A stretch of 6,531 nt of DNA from Betaproteobacteria bacterium (GCA_028868235.1 JAGWUW010000158.1:1-6531); one strand, 5' to 3'. Positions 1-6,070 are shown, counted from the stretch's first letter. The notes: generated by a model from the sequence alone, not told the origin. Numbers and translations are program-made.

Positions 1-2
1 GG

Positions 3-662
3 CTAGGATTGACTATGCCCGCCGTTCTGCACGGCAGTCAGGGACTAGTGGTACATGCGCCGCTTCCGGCAGAAGGCAAACTGCGCAGCGTATCGCGTGT
101 CGTCAGCATATTCGACCGGGGCGAGGGGCGCGGTTCGCTGCTCAGCATGGCGCGCGAGCTTTACGATGCGCCGACGGGAACGCATTACGCATCGCTCTCG
201 GCAACTTACGTGTGCCGCGCAGATCAGGTTGCGGGTGCACCAGCCGCAAGCAAGCCGACGGGCAATGTCATTCCCGATCGTGCGCCAGACCTCGTCGTCC
301 CGGTTTCGACATCGACGCAGGCCGCGCAGCTTTTCGCGCTTACGGGTGATCAGAACCCGCTGCACATGGTCCCAGAGTTTGCTGCCAAAGCGGGCTTTCC
401 GGCACCAATCCTGCACGGAATGGCCACTTATGGCATTTGCGCCGCATTTGCCGAGAAGCAGTTGTGCGAGATGCCGGGTGCAGCAATCGTCAGTCGTCTT
501 GGGGCGATTTCGGGCCGTTTCAGCGCTCCGGTTTATCCCGGAGAAACGCTTGAGCTGGCTCTGTGGCAGGAACCGCAGGGGGTGCGCTTCGAAGCGCGTG
601 TTCCTATCCGGAGCGCGCTAGTCATAACCGATGGGCAGATTGCGATCGAAAAGGCGTTTTAA
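3..662 (+). CDS. MaoC-family (hydratase 2 type) enoyl-CoA hydratase, 5' truncated by window edge
   Basis: Predicted to add water to a 2-enoyl-CoA in the cytoplasm, in the manner of the hydratase-2 domain of peroxisomal multifunctional enzyme type 2. The frame stays open to the left edge, so the true start lies upstream. The TTG at 9 and ATG at 15 are inside the protein, since family members are usually about 280 residues and only about 219 codons are visible. The diagnostic pattern is FALTGDQNPLH followed five residues later by Ala: catalytic Asp is encoded at 348-350 and His at 363-365. PILHGMATYG follows, as in family members. Upstream, AVLHGSQGLVVHAPLP matches the linker and second half of the N-terminal hot-dog domain. 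The residue before PEFA is Val where Asp is more common, outside the catalytic pair. The stop lies 2 nt before the next ATG, so it is in an operon with the ACADs. Stereospecificity (the family makes 3R-hydroxyacyl-CoA) is taken from the family, not from this sequence. Confidence 0.88.
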   Translation, partial: LGLTMPAVLHGSQGLVVHAPLPAEGKLRSVSRVVSIFDRGEGRGSLLSMARELYDAPTGTHYASLSATYVCRADQVAGAPAASKPTGNVIPDRAPDLVVPVSTSTQAAQLFALTGDQNPLHMVPEFAAKAGFPAPILHGMATYGICAAFAEKQLCEMPGAAIVSRLGAISGRFSAPVYPGETLELALWQEPQGVRFEARVPIRSALVITDGQIAIEKAF

Positions 663-664
663 CG

Positions 665-1867
665 ATGGACCTCACCCTCTCTTCCGCTGACATCGCGTTT
701 CGCGACATGATCCGGGGCGAAATTGCCTCCATGGTGCCAGAGGACATCAAAACCCGCGTAGAAAACCTCCAACACCTCCGGAAAGAGGATTACATGCGCT
801 GGCAGTCTATCCTCGACGTGCGTGGCTGGGCTACTCCCGCCTGGCCAGTCGAATTCGGTGGTCCCGGCTGGTCGCCGATGCAGCGCGTTCTCTTCGAGGA
901 AGCCTGCTTTATGGCCGGCGCTCCGCGCCAAATCCCGCATATAAATATGATCGGCCCGGTGCTGCAGACCTTCGGCACAGAGGACCAGAAGCATCGCTAC
1001 CTGCCCGGTATCCCGACCCTTCGTGACTGGTGGTGCCAGGGCTATTCGGAACCGGGTTCGGGTTCCGACCTGGCCTCGCTGCGCACCAAGGCTGTGCGTC
1101 ACGGCGACCGATACATCATCAACGGGCAGAAAATCTGGACGACCTGGGCACACTGGTCCAATCACATGTTCTGTCTGGTTCGCACATCCGATGCAGGCCG
1201 TCCGCAGGAAGGGATCACTTTCCTGCTGCTCACCATGGACACCCCGGGTCTCACGGTGCGTCCGATCCATTCGCTCGATGGTGCGCATGACGTCAACGAA
1301 GTGTTTTTCGAAGACGTCTCGGTACCGGTCGAGAACGTCGTGCTGGGCGAGAACCAAGGCTGGAAAGTTGCGAAATTCCTACTCAATGCAGAGCGCACAG
1401 AAATTGCCGGGGTCGGCCAGTCAAAGCGGATGCTGCAGTTCGCGAGACGGCTGCTGGCTGAATTGACTAACGCAGGTGTTTCCTCGTCCCGGCTCGACGT
1501 ATTTCGTTCACGGATCGCCCGGATTGCCATTGATCTCAAGGCGCACGAATGGACACTGATGCGAGTGATAGATGCCAAGCCTGACGACCCCAAGGCTCCC
1601 TCCGCGTCGTTTCTCAAGCTCTGCGGGACCGACTTGCTTGAGCGCGTTTCTACACTTTTGATGGATTTGGGCGGTCCGGCTGGCCTTGCGTATGATGTTG
1701 ATGCGAGAAATGGTAACGTCGACGGCACTCCGCCCTACGGACATGTTCTCAATGGGACCGCAGCGACCTATTTTGAATATCGTAAGTCGGGCTTGGTAGG
1801 CGGAACGACCGAAATCCAGAAAAACATCATCTATCGCGAAACTGTTAGCCGGTGGGCCGCACAATGA
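665..1867 (+). CDS. Acyl-CoA dehydrogenase, probable catalytic subunit of a heteromeric ACAD
   Basis: FAD enzyme predicted to form the alpha,beta-double bond of an acyl-CoA. It has 400 aa, normal for the family. The ATG at 665 is chosen because it follows the preceding stop by 2 nt and begins a typical ACAD N-terminus (MDLTLSSADIAFRDM); a purine-rich AAGG lies at 651-654. An upstream extension in this frame would run inside the hydratase gene. N-terminal helical domain about 1-125; beta-domain with GYSEPGSGSDLASL at 126-139 (flavin/substrate loop) and GQKIWTTWAHWS at 154-165; C-terminal helical domain from about 230, ending GGTTEIQKNIIYRE (379-392). The SCAD/MCAD catalytic Glu position (YEGT) is Gly379 here. 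Instead Glu243 in NAERTEIAG sits where isovaleryl-CoA dehydrogenase keeps its base in helix G, so the protein looks catalytically competent. Its stop overlaps the start of the next ACAD gene, which points to a complex. Substrate unknown; FadE26/ChsE4-like steroid ACADs are a family parallel, not a proven match. Confidence 0.92.
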   Translation: MDLTLSSADIAFRDMIRGEIASMVPEDIKTRVENLQHLRKEDYMRWQSILDVRGWATPAWPVEFGGPGWSPMQRVLFEEACFMAGAPRQIPHINMIGPVLQTFGTEDQKHRYLPGIPTLRDWWCQGYSEPGSGSDLASLRTKAVRHGDRYIINGQKIWTTWAHWSNHMFCLVRTSDAGRPQEGITFLLLTMDTPGLTVRPIHSLDGAHDVNEVFFEDVSVPVENVVLGENQGWKVAKFLLNAERTEIAGVGQSKRMLQFARRLLAELTNAGVSSSRLDVFRSRIARIAIDLKAHEWTLMRVIDAKPDDPKAPSASFLKLCGTDLLERVSTLLMDLGGPAGLAYDVDARNGNVDGTPPYGHVLNGTAATYFEYRKSGLVGGTTEIQKNIIYRETVSRWAAQ

Positions 1868-2982
1868 ACTTCGACCTCTCTGACGATCAACGTGCCCTTG
1901 TCGACACTGTCGAGAGGTTCGCGCGAAGTGCTGCCGCTAAGCGACAAAGCACGTCCCCTGTCGGAGCAGCATCCGAGGACGCCGTTTTGCGCTGGGAACA
2001 GATGGTAGAATTAGGCGTCGCCGCGCTACTTATTGGCGAAAACAATGGCGGCGTTGGTCTGGGGGCGGCCGAGGCCGTGCTGGTGAGCGAAGCACTCGGC
2101 CAGTCGTTGGCGCAGGAGCCATTCGTGACTGCAGGTGTTCTCGCGCCTAAGTTGCTCGAGTTGAGCACTTCGGACGGCCTAAGAGAAAAGTACTTACGTG
2201 GTGTTGCAGAAGGTCGCGTCAGAATCGCACTCGCAAGCGACGAATCCGTGCATGAATTTGACCTGTTTTCTGTCTCGACGCGCGCCGAAGTCCAGAACGA
2301 CCGGATCGTGGTCACAGGCAGAAAAGAACTCGTCGTCGATGGCGCTATGGCGACGCATTTTGCCATTACCGCGCGCGACGCAAATGGCTTGAACTTGTTC
2401 CTTGTCGCAGCTGTCCAGCCGGGCGTTATGGTCACGCCGGTGCGCGGGCTTGACGGTGGATGGATGGCGCGCATCGAGCTAGAGTGTGTGGAGGCCGAAG
2501 GTCCGCTGTTCAGAGAGGCGGCGGGCCTGGACGGCCTCGAATGCGCGGTCGATCATGCAACAGTTGCGATTTGTGGCGAGGCGCTGGGTTTGATGAACCG
2601 AATGATTGCATTGACCGCCTCCTATCTCCAGACACGTCATCAGTTCGGCAAGGCGATCGGCACGTTTCAGGCGCTGCAGCATCGTTTCGCCGAGATGGTC
2701 ACACTTGCCGAACAGGCCCGTTCGGGGACGCTAATGGCGGCTGCGGCTCTGGCGAGCGAAGATGCCGAAGTTCGCAAGGCGGACGTCTCGGCTGCCAAAT
2801 CACTCGTAGGTCGAAATGGTCGTGCGGTGCTGGAGGGGGCAATACAGCTTCACGGCGGCATTGGCATCACGGACGAATATGAACTTAGCCGATACATTCG
2901 CCGGATGATCGAGATCGAAAAGACCTGGGGGGATGTGAGCTATCACGAAGCCAGATTCGCGCGCGTGACGGACTCTCGCTAA
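1864..2982 (+). CDS. Acyl-CoA dehydrogenase, probable non-catalytic partner subunit
   Basis: ACAD-fold protein of 372 aa. The ATG at 1864 overlaps the previous stop in an ATGA arrangement, the usual sign of translational coupling. A GTG 12 nt further upstream is in frame but less likely. It opens MNFDLSDDQRALVDTVERFA, typical of ACADs. The loop that reads SEPGSGSD in the first subunit is degenerate here (about 124-133). The helix G base position aligns with Ala232 (VDHATVAICGEALG), and the C-terminal YEGTSEIQ block is absent, replaced by EIEKTWGDVSYHEARFA. FAD-contact motifs are kept: R258-x-QFG in QTRHQFGKAIG, and QLHGGIGITDEYELSRYIRR from 328. The pattern of FAD-binding residues kept and catalytic Glu lost matches the partner subunits of alpha2beta2 ACADs of steroid degraders such as FadE27/ChsE5. 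Assembly with the upstream subunit is inferred from motif loss and gene overlap; alignment by eye could misplace the Glu. Confidence 0.9.
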   Translation: MNFDLSDDQRALVDTVERFARSAAAKRQSTSPVGAASEDAVLRWEQMVELGVAALLIGENNGGVGLGAAEAVLVSEALGQSLAQEPFVTAGVLAPKLLELSTSDGLREKYLRGVAEGRVRIALASDESVHEFDLFSVSTRAEVQNDRIVVTGRKELVVDGAMATHFAITARDANGLNLFLVAAVQPGVMVTPVRGLDGGWMARIELECVEAEGPLFREAAGLDGLECAVDHATVAICGEALGLMNRMIALTASYLQTRHQFGKAIGTFQALQHRFAEMVTLAEQARSGTLMAAAALASEDAEVRKADVSAAKSLVGRNGRAVLEGAIQLHGGIGITDEYELSRYIRRMIEIEKTWGDVSYHEARFARVTDSR

Positions 2983-3020
2983 CTCGCCTGTTTCTGAGCA
3001 ATCACGTCAGTGACCGCGCT

Positions 3021-3053
3021 TTGGCAATATGACGCCGGGACGGAGATTGCCAA
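3021..3053 (+). promoter_or_regulatory. 8-bp inverted repeat in the leader of the SDR gene
   Basis: TTGGCAAT (3021-3028) and ATTGCCAA (3046-3053) are perfect reverse complements separated by 17 nt. The right arm runs directly into the GAGG Shine-Dalgarno at 3054-3057 of the dehydrogenase gene. It lies in the only gap (2983-3065) between the ACAD pair and the SDR. It could be a repressor operator or an RNA hairpin limiting access to the ribosome site or modulating read-through. No T-tract follows, so it is not a standard terminator. No regulator family is assigned. Confidence 0.4.
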
Positions 3054-3065
3054 GAGGATGGATGG

Positions 3066-3836
3066 ATGATCAATCTCGAAGGCAAGACCGCGATCATCAC
3101 CGGCGCTGCGCGCGGTCAGGGCGCGGCGACTGCGGTCCTATTTGCAAAAGCTGGCGCAAGGGTGTTCCTGACTGATGTCCTAGTCGAACTTGGCGAGGAG
3201 GTTGCAGTCGAAATCGGCGAGGCTGCCAGCTTTCGCAAGCTCGACGTGACCAGTCAGCAGAACTGGGCTGAACTTGTTCGCGAGGTAGAGCAGATCGCGG
3301 GAAAGATCGACATCCTTGTCAACAACGCTGCTCTGGCGGATTCAACGCCCTTCCTTGACCTTGCTGCCGAGCGGATCGACCAGATGACGGCAGTCAATCT
3401 AAAAGGCACCATCCTTGGGATGCAGGCCGTCCTCCCGGGCATGATCAAGTACGGGGGCGGATCAATCATCAACATCTCGTCAGTAAACGGCCTGCGCGGC
3501 ACGGGCGGATCCGCAGCCTATGATGCCACCAAATGGGCCGTACGCGGGATGTCGAAGTCCGTCGCGTTGGAATTTGCCGACCGCGGAATTAGGGTTAATA
3601 CCGTCCATCCCGGTGCGATCGACACGCCAATGTTAAATCCTGGCGGCGGCGACATGTCGGGTCTAGCCAAGAGCTTCAAGATACCGATGGGACGGGTGGG
3701 AGAGTCGAGCGAGGTTGCCTCTGCAACGCTTTTCCTTGCCAGTGACGCAGCGTCCTACATTTCAGGGGCGGAACTGGCCGTTGACGGCGCTTGGACAGCA
3801 GGCATTGTCTTGGGCAAAATCGCCGATCATCGTTGA
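3066..3836 (+). CDS. Classical SDR oxidoreductase, 3-alpha/20-beta-hydroxysteroid dehydrogenase-like
   Basis: Cytoplasmic NAD(P)-dependent dehydrogenase of 256 aa, normal for a classical SDR. The ATG at 3066 follows GAGG (3054-3057) with 8 nt spacing. Rossmann motif TGAARGQG at 12-19. Asp37 ends beta-2 (VFLTD), which in this family favours NAD over NADP. NNA at 86-88, Asn111, catalytic Ser139, Tyr152 and Lys156 (YDATK) complete the tetrad. The ends of the protein (GKTAIITGAARGQGA; SYISGAELAVDGAWTAG) resemble, from memory, the Streptomyces 3-alpha,20-beta-hydroxysteroid dehydrogenase. Many SDRs of unrelated substrate share these stretches, so steroid activity is only suggested. It lies 83 nt after the ACAD pair on the same strand and may be co-transcribed. 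It could act on a 3-hydroxyacyl-CoA from the hydratase steps or on a ring hydroxyl. Confidence 0.92.
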   Translation: MINLEGKTAIITGAARGQGAATAVLFAKAGARVFLTDVLVELGEEVAVEIGEAASFRKLDVTSQQNWAELVREVEQIAGKIDILVNNAALADSTPFLDLAAERIDQMTAVNLKGTILGMQAVLPGMIKYGGGSIINISSVNGLRGTGGSAAYDATKWAVRGMSKSVALEFADRGIRVNTVHPGAIDTPMLNPGGGDMSGLAKSFKIPMGRVGESSEVASATLFLASDAASYISGAELAVDGAWTAGIVLGKIADHR

Positions 3837-3840
3837 TCGG
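3823..3840. terminator. Hairpin between convergent genes, candidate terminator
   Basis: CCGATCA (3823-3829), loop TCGT, TGATCGG (3834-3840) form a perfect 7-bp stem overlapping the SDR stop codon. The SDR (plus) and enoyl-CoA hydratase (minus) genes converge here with only 17 nt between their stops. Read on the minus strand, the stem is followed by CGATTTTGC, a short T-run, so it fits better as a terminator for the hydratase gene. On the plus strand no T-run follows. Confidence 0.45.
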
Positions 3841-3853
3841 GACACGAAGCCCT

Positions 3854-4609
3854 TCAGGTTCCCGTCCAGTTCGGCTTGCGCTTTTCGCGGAATGCGGCCT
3901 CGCCTTCCTTGGCATCGTTCATTTTCCTGATGCGGTGGAACCACTCCATCGACAGCTGATAGACAGCCTCATTGGCGGCGGAGGGTTCAACTGCCGCGCG
4001 CGCCACAGACTTGGTCGCCTTGATTGAAACCGGCGCGCCAGCGATTATCGCTTCGGCATAACGATTGGCGACCTCGAGCGATTTACCCTGCGGAGCTAGG
4101 TCGCTGACCAAACCCCAGCGCTCGGCCTCTCGCACATCCATGATTTCCCCTGTTAGTAGGTAGCGCATGGCCATGTGCCAAGGCATGCGCAGGGGAAGCA
4201 GGCTGGCACCTCCTCCCAATGCGGCATAGCCGACAAGCGCCTCTGGCAGGCCGAACCTTGCAGTTTCATCGGCGATTACCAGATCGCAGGCGAGCACAAT
4301 CTCCCAGCCGCCACCGACGGCAAGACCGTTGACTGCTGCGATGATCGGCTTGTTCATGGTCTGCCGGTGGGCGAGGCCGCCCCAGCCGGTATCGGGCATG
4401 GGAGTCGAGAAATCGTCGGCAAGGTCGTGGCCGGCGCAAAATGCGCGGCCGGTGCCGGTAATTATGGCCACGCGCAGGCTTTCGTCCGCCTCGTAATTAT
4501 CCCAAATTTCTGACAGTTCGATGCAGCCTTCGGTTGTCAGGGCGTTGAGCCGTTCGGGTGCGTTGAGTGTTATGGTCAGGACCTGGCCGTCACGCTTCGA
4601 CTCAATCAT
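3854..4609 (-). CDS. Enoyl-CoA hydratase/isomerase (crotonase) family protein
   Basis: Predicted to hydrate a trans-2-enoyl-CoA to the 3S-hydroxyacyl-CoA in the cytoplasm. It has 251 aa, normal for a monofunctional crotonase. The ATG (complement of 4607-4609) has a strong GGGAGGAG ribosome site (complement of 4618-4625) at 8 nt. The N-terminus has the ITLNAPERLNALT substrate segment (12-25). The oxyanion hole is CAGHD (58-62) and the GLAVGGG loop (95-101). Glu103 (GGGWEIVLACD) and Glu123 (FGLPEALVG) occupy the positions of the two catalytic glutamates of rat mitochondrial hydratase (Glu144 and Glu164), so real hydratase activity is plausible rather than another crotonase reaction. It ends with the common AFREKRKPNWTG tail. 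It is encoded against its neighbours, so it has its own promoter, probably in 4610-4857. A second hydratase next to the MaoC-type enzyme suggests a different substrate or stereochemistry. Specific substrate unknown. Confidence 0.93.
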   Translation of the reverse strand: MIESKRDGQVLTITLNAPERLNALTTEGCIELSEIWDNYEADESLRVAIITGTGRAFCAGHDLADDFSTPMPDTGWGGLAHRQTMNKPIIAAVNGLAVGGGWEIVLACDLVIADETARFGLPEALVGYAALGGGASLLPLRMPWHMAMRYLLTGEIMDVREAERWGLVSDLAPQGKSLEVANRYAEAIIAGAPVSIKATKSVARAAVEPSAANEAVYQLSMEWFHRIRKMNDAKEGEAAFREKRKPNWTGT

Positions 4610-4629
4610 CGCGTCTACTCCTCCCGTTC

Positions 4630-4650
4630 AGCTCGCAATTTCGTCGAGCT
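4630..4650 (-). promoter_or_regulatory. Leader hairpin upstream of the enoyl-CoA hydratase
   Basis: AGCTCG (4630-4635) and CGAGCT (4645-4650) form a 6-bp stem with a 9-nt loop, 4 nt upstream (minus sense) of the GGGAGGAG ribosome site. It lies in the 248-nt divergent region 4610-4857, which otherwise shows no gene and no promoter that can be named with confidence. The role is unknown; an arm this short can arise by chance. Confidence 0.22.
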
Positions 4651-4857
4651 CCGTGTCTGGATGCATTTCACCCGTGACTGCCGATGATTGTCAATCGCTC
4701 AGCAGCATCGTGATGAAGCACGTCCTGAAGTGACGCGCATGTGGCAAGTGCCCCGAATGCTTGTTCGGCGGTTCGAATTCAAGGCAAGAACCCGTTCAAG
4801 GGAATTCTGTTGTGCACCAGGTGCGGAATGACTCGGGGCAAGGAAGGCGGCGCAACG

Positions 4858-5730
4858 ATGCGGATCGGTTTCATCGGCTTGGGCGACATCGGCTTGCCGA
4901 TGGCCATGCGGCTCCATGAGTGCGGGCACAATGTCATGGTTTGGAACCGAACCGCCAGCCGCTCGCAAGGCTTGCCCGGGCGGGGGGTCGCAGTCGCCGG
5001 ATCGGCTGCCGATCTGGCTGAGGATTGCGACATCGTGTGCCTCTGTCTGCTCAATGCGGAAGCGGTGGAGGCTGTGGTATTTGGCCCTACCGGGATAGCC
5101 CAAGCCAAGGGCGCACCTCGCCTCGTCATCGACCATTCGACCATTTCGCCACGGACCACGAGGAGTCTTGCGGAAAAACTGGAAGCGCTCACGGGCACGG
5201 CCTGGCTCGACGCACCTGTTTCTGGCGGACCAGCAGGCGCCCGAGCCGGCACGCTGGCGGTTATGGCGGGGGGACGGGCGGAGGATTTCGAACTCGCCGC
5301 GCCCCTGTTGCACAGTCTGGGAAGGCCCACGCATGTCGGCATTTTGGGCATGGGGGACACGGCCAAGGCCTGCAACCAGGTCATTGGTTTCACGATTGCT
5401 GCTGCGATCGCGGAGGGGTTGGCCTGTGCCTGCGCTGCTGGACTTTCTCCAGTCGACCTCGCAGAGGTCATGATCGGAGGTCTCGGCGATTCTGTTGCGC
5501 TGGCGGAGTACAGGAGGGCAACTGCGGCGGGTGAGAGCGGTAGCATCAAAGGTATCATCGATGCCTATGTCGACCTCATCAACGGCCATGTCCGGCCGGA
5601 GTACGTCGGCAAGCTCGATATCCTTCACAAGGACATCGGGATCGCAAGAGAGATTGCAGGTGACCTGGCCCCGCGGTTACAGTTGCTCGAGCAGGTCGAA
5701 GCCATGGCCGGAAAGCTCAATTACCAGTAA
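4858..5730 (+). CDS. 3-hydroxyisobutyrate dehydrogenase-family (beta-hydroxyacid dehydrogenase) oxidoreductase
   Basis: NAD(P)-dependent enzyme predicted to oxidise a beta-hydroxyacid or reduce the matching semialdehyde in the cytoplasm. The ATG at 4858 gives 290 aa, the usual family length, starts directly at the Rossmann strand (MRIGFIGLGDIGLPMA) and has GGAAGG at 4842-4847. An in-frame extension back to 4741 reads as unrelated, non-family sequence and is rejected. GxGxxG at 7-12; VWNRT (28-32) at the end of beta-2, where an Asn-Arg-Thr type sequence has been linked to NADP(H) use in related reductases; DHSTISP at 92-98; substrate signature DAPVSGGPAGARAGT at 118-132; catalytic Lys170 with Asn173 (DTAKACNQ) in the C-terminal helical domain; LHKDIGIA at 257-264. 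The second Asn of the common KxxNN is Gln174. Divergent from the hydratase. Members act on hydroxyisobutyrate, tartronate semialdehyde, glyoxylate and others, so the substrate is open. A role in handling a branched C4 product or aldehyde is speculation. Confidence 0.9.
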   Translation: MRIGFIGLGDIGLPMAMRLHECGHNVMVWNRTASRSQGLPGRGVAVAGSAADLAEDCDIVCLCLLNAEAVEAVVFGPTGIAQAKGAPRLVIDHSTISPRTTRSLAEKLEALTGTAWLDAPVSGGPAGARAGTLAVMAGGRAEDFELAAPLLHSLGRPTHVGILGMGDTAKACNQVIGFTIAAAIAEGLACACAAGLSPVDLAEVMIGGLGDSVALAEYRRATAAGESGSIKGIIDAYVDLINGHVRPEYVGKLDILHKDIGIAREIAGDLAPRLQLLEQVEAMAGKLNYQ

Positions 5731-5983
5731 TGTACAGGCCCAAAGATTTGATCGGATGTTCTTAGGGTTCCGCCTAAACGAATTATAATGCGAATGTTCT
5801 AACGCAAAAATTAGACTGCGAGCTTCTGGGCTGGAGAGATTGGTGGCCACCCTAGGTTTTTGTCGCCAAAATTTCTAGCGGAGCCGTGTAGCCATTCAAT
5901 ACCCGGTGCAGGACACTGCAGTTGCGCGGAACTCCCCGGCCCTGGTTCCTGTCCACGTATTTTTTTGCCGCTGTTGGTCCCTT

Positions 5984-5997
5984 TTGATTTGAATCAA
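5984..5997. promoter_or_regulatory. FNR/FixK-type binding site upstream of the Rieske oxygenase
   Basis: TTGATTTGAATCAA is a perfect palindrome and matches the textbook FNR/Anr/FixK consensus TTGAT-N4-ATCAA at all ten fixed positions. Its centre is 41.5 bp upstream of position 6032. A start of transcription there would put TAGAAC (6020-6025, four of six matches to TATAAT) at the -10, the geometry of class II FNR-activated promoters. The GTG of the oxygenase follows at 6077. Flanking CCC (5979-5981) and GGG (5998-6000) extend the symmetry with a small bulge. Binding by a Crp/Fnr-family protein is inferred from the consensus only; no regulator gene is in the window. Confidence 0.5.
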
Positions 5998-6061
5998 GGG
6001 ATGCGCTGATTCTTCATCATAGAACGTGCGTACTAAACAGATGATACGTTCACCTGATGAT

Positions 6062-6070
6062 GGAGAGGAG
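6062..6070 (+). promoter_or_regulatory. Ribosome binding site deciding the GTG start of the oxygenase
   Basis: GGAGAGGAG ends 6 nt before the GTG at 6077. An in-frame ATG at 6041 would add 12 residues but has no purine-rich site before it and would place this Shine-Dalgarno inside the coding region. The GTG is therefore preferred. Confidence 0.7.

Noticed and set aside
659..1357. Minus-strand open frame of 232 codons inside the first ACAD gene
   Set aside because: Antisense shadow; the plus-strand frame has ACAD signatures throughout.
4765..4783. GGTTCGAATTC resembling a tRNA T-loop, possibly a tRNA fragment or attachment site
   Set aside because: The bases on either side do not pair into a 5-bp T stem and no acceptor stem or CCA context is present.
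4741..4857. In-frame N-terminal extension of the hydroxyisobutyrate dehydrogenase homologue
   Set aside because: The protein family starts at the Rossmann strand encoded from 4858, which has its own purine-rich ribosome site; the extension has no family resemblance or signal-peptide character.
4699..5628. A 309-codon open frame on the minus strand across the hydroxyisobutyrate dehydrogenase gene
   Set aside because: Its translation shows no recognisable domain and is rich in Arg, Pro and Ser as expected of an antisense shadow in GC-rich DNA. The plus-strand gene has a full set of family motifs.
5784..5789. Perfect TATAAT as a promoter -10
   Set aside because: No acceptable -35 at 16-18 bp and it is almost 290 bp upstream of the oxygenase start, so a promoter cannot be supported from this hexamer alone.
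5855..6013. Minus-strand 53-codon frame considered as a transposase tail
   Set aside because: No DDE-type or other transposase motif could be recognised and there is no start codon with a ribosome site; kept only as part of the note on the unexplained intergenic stretch.
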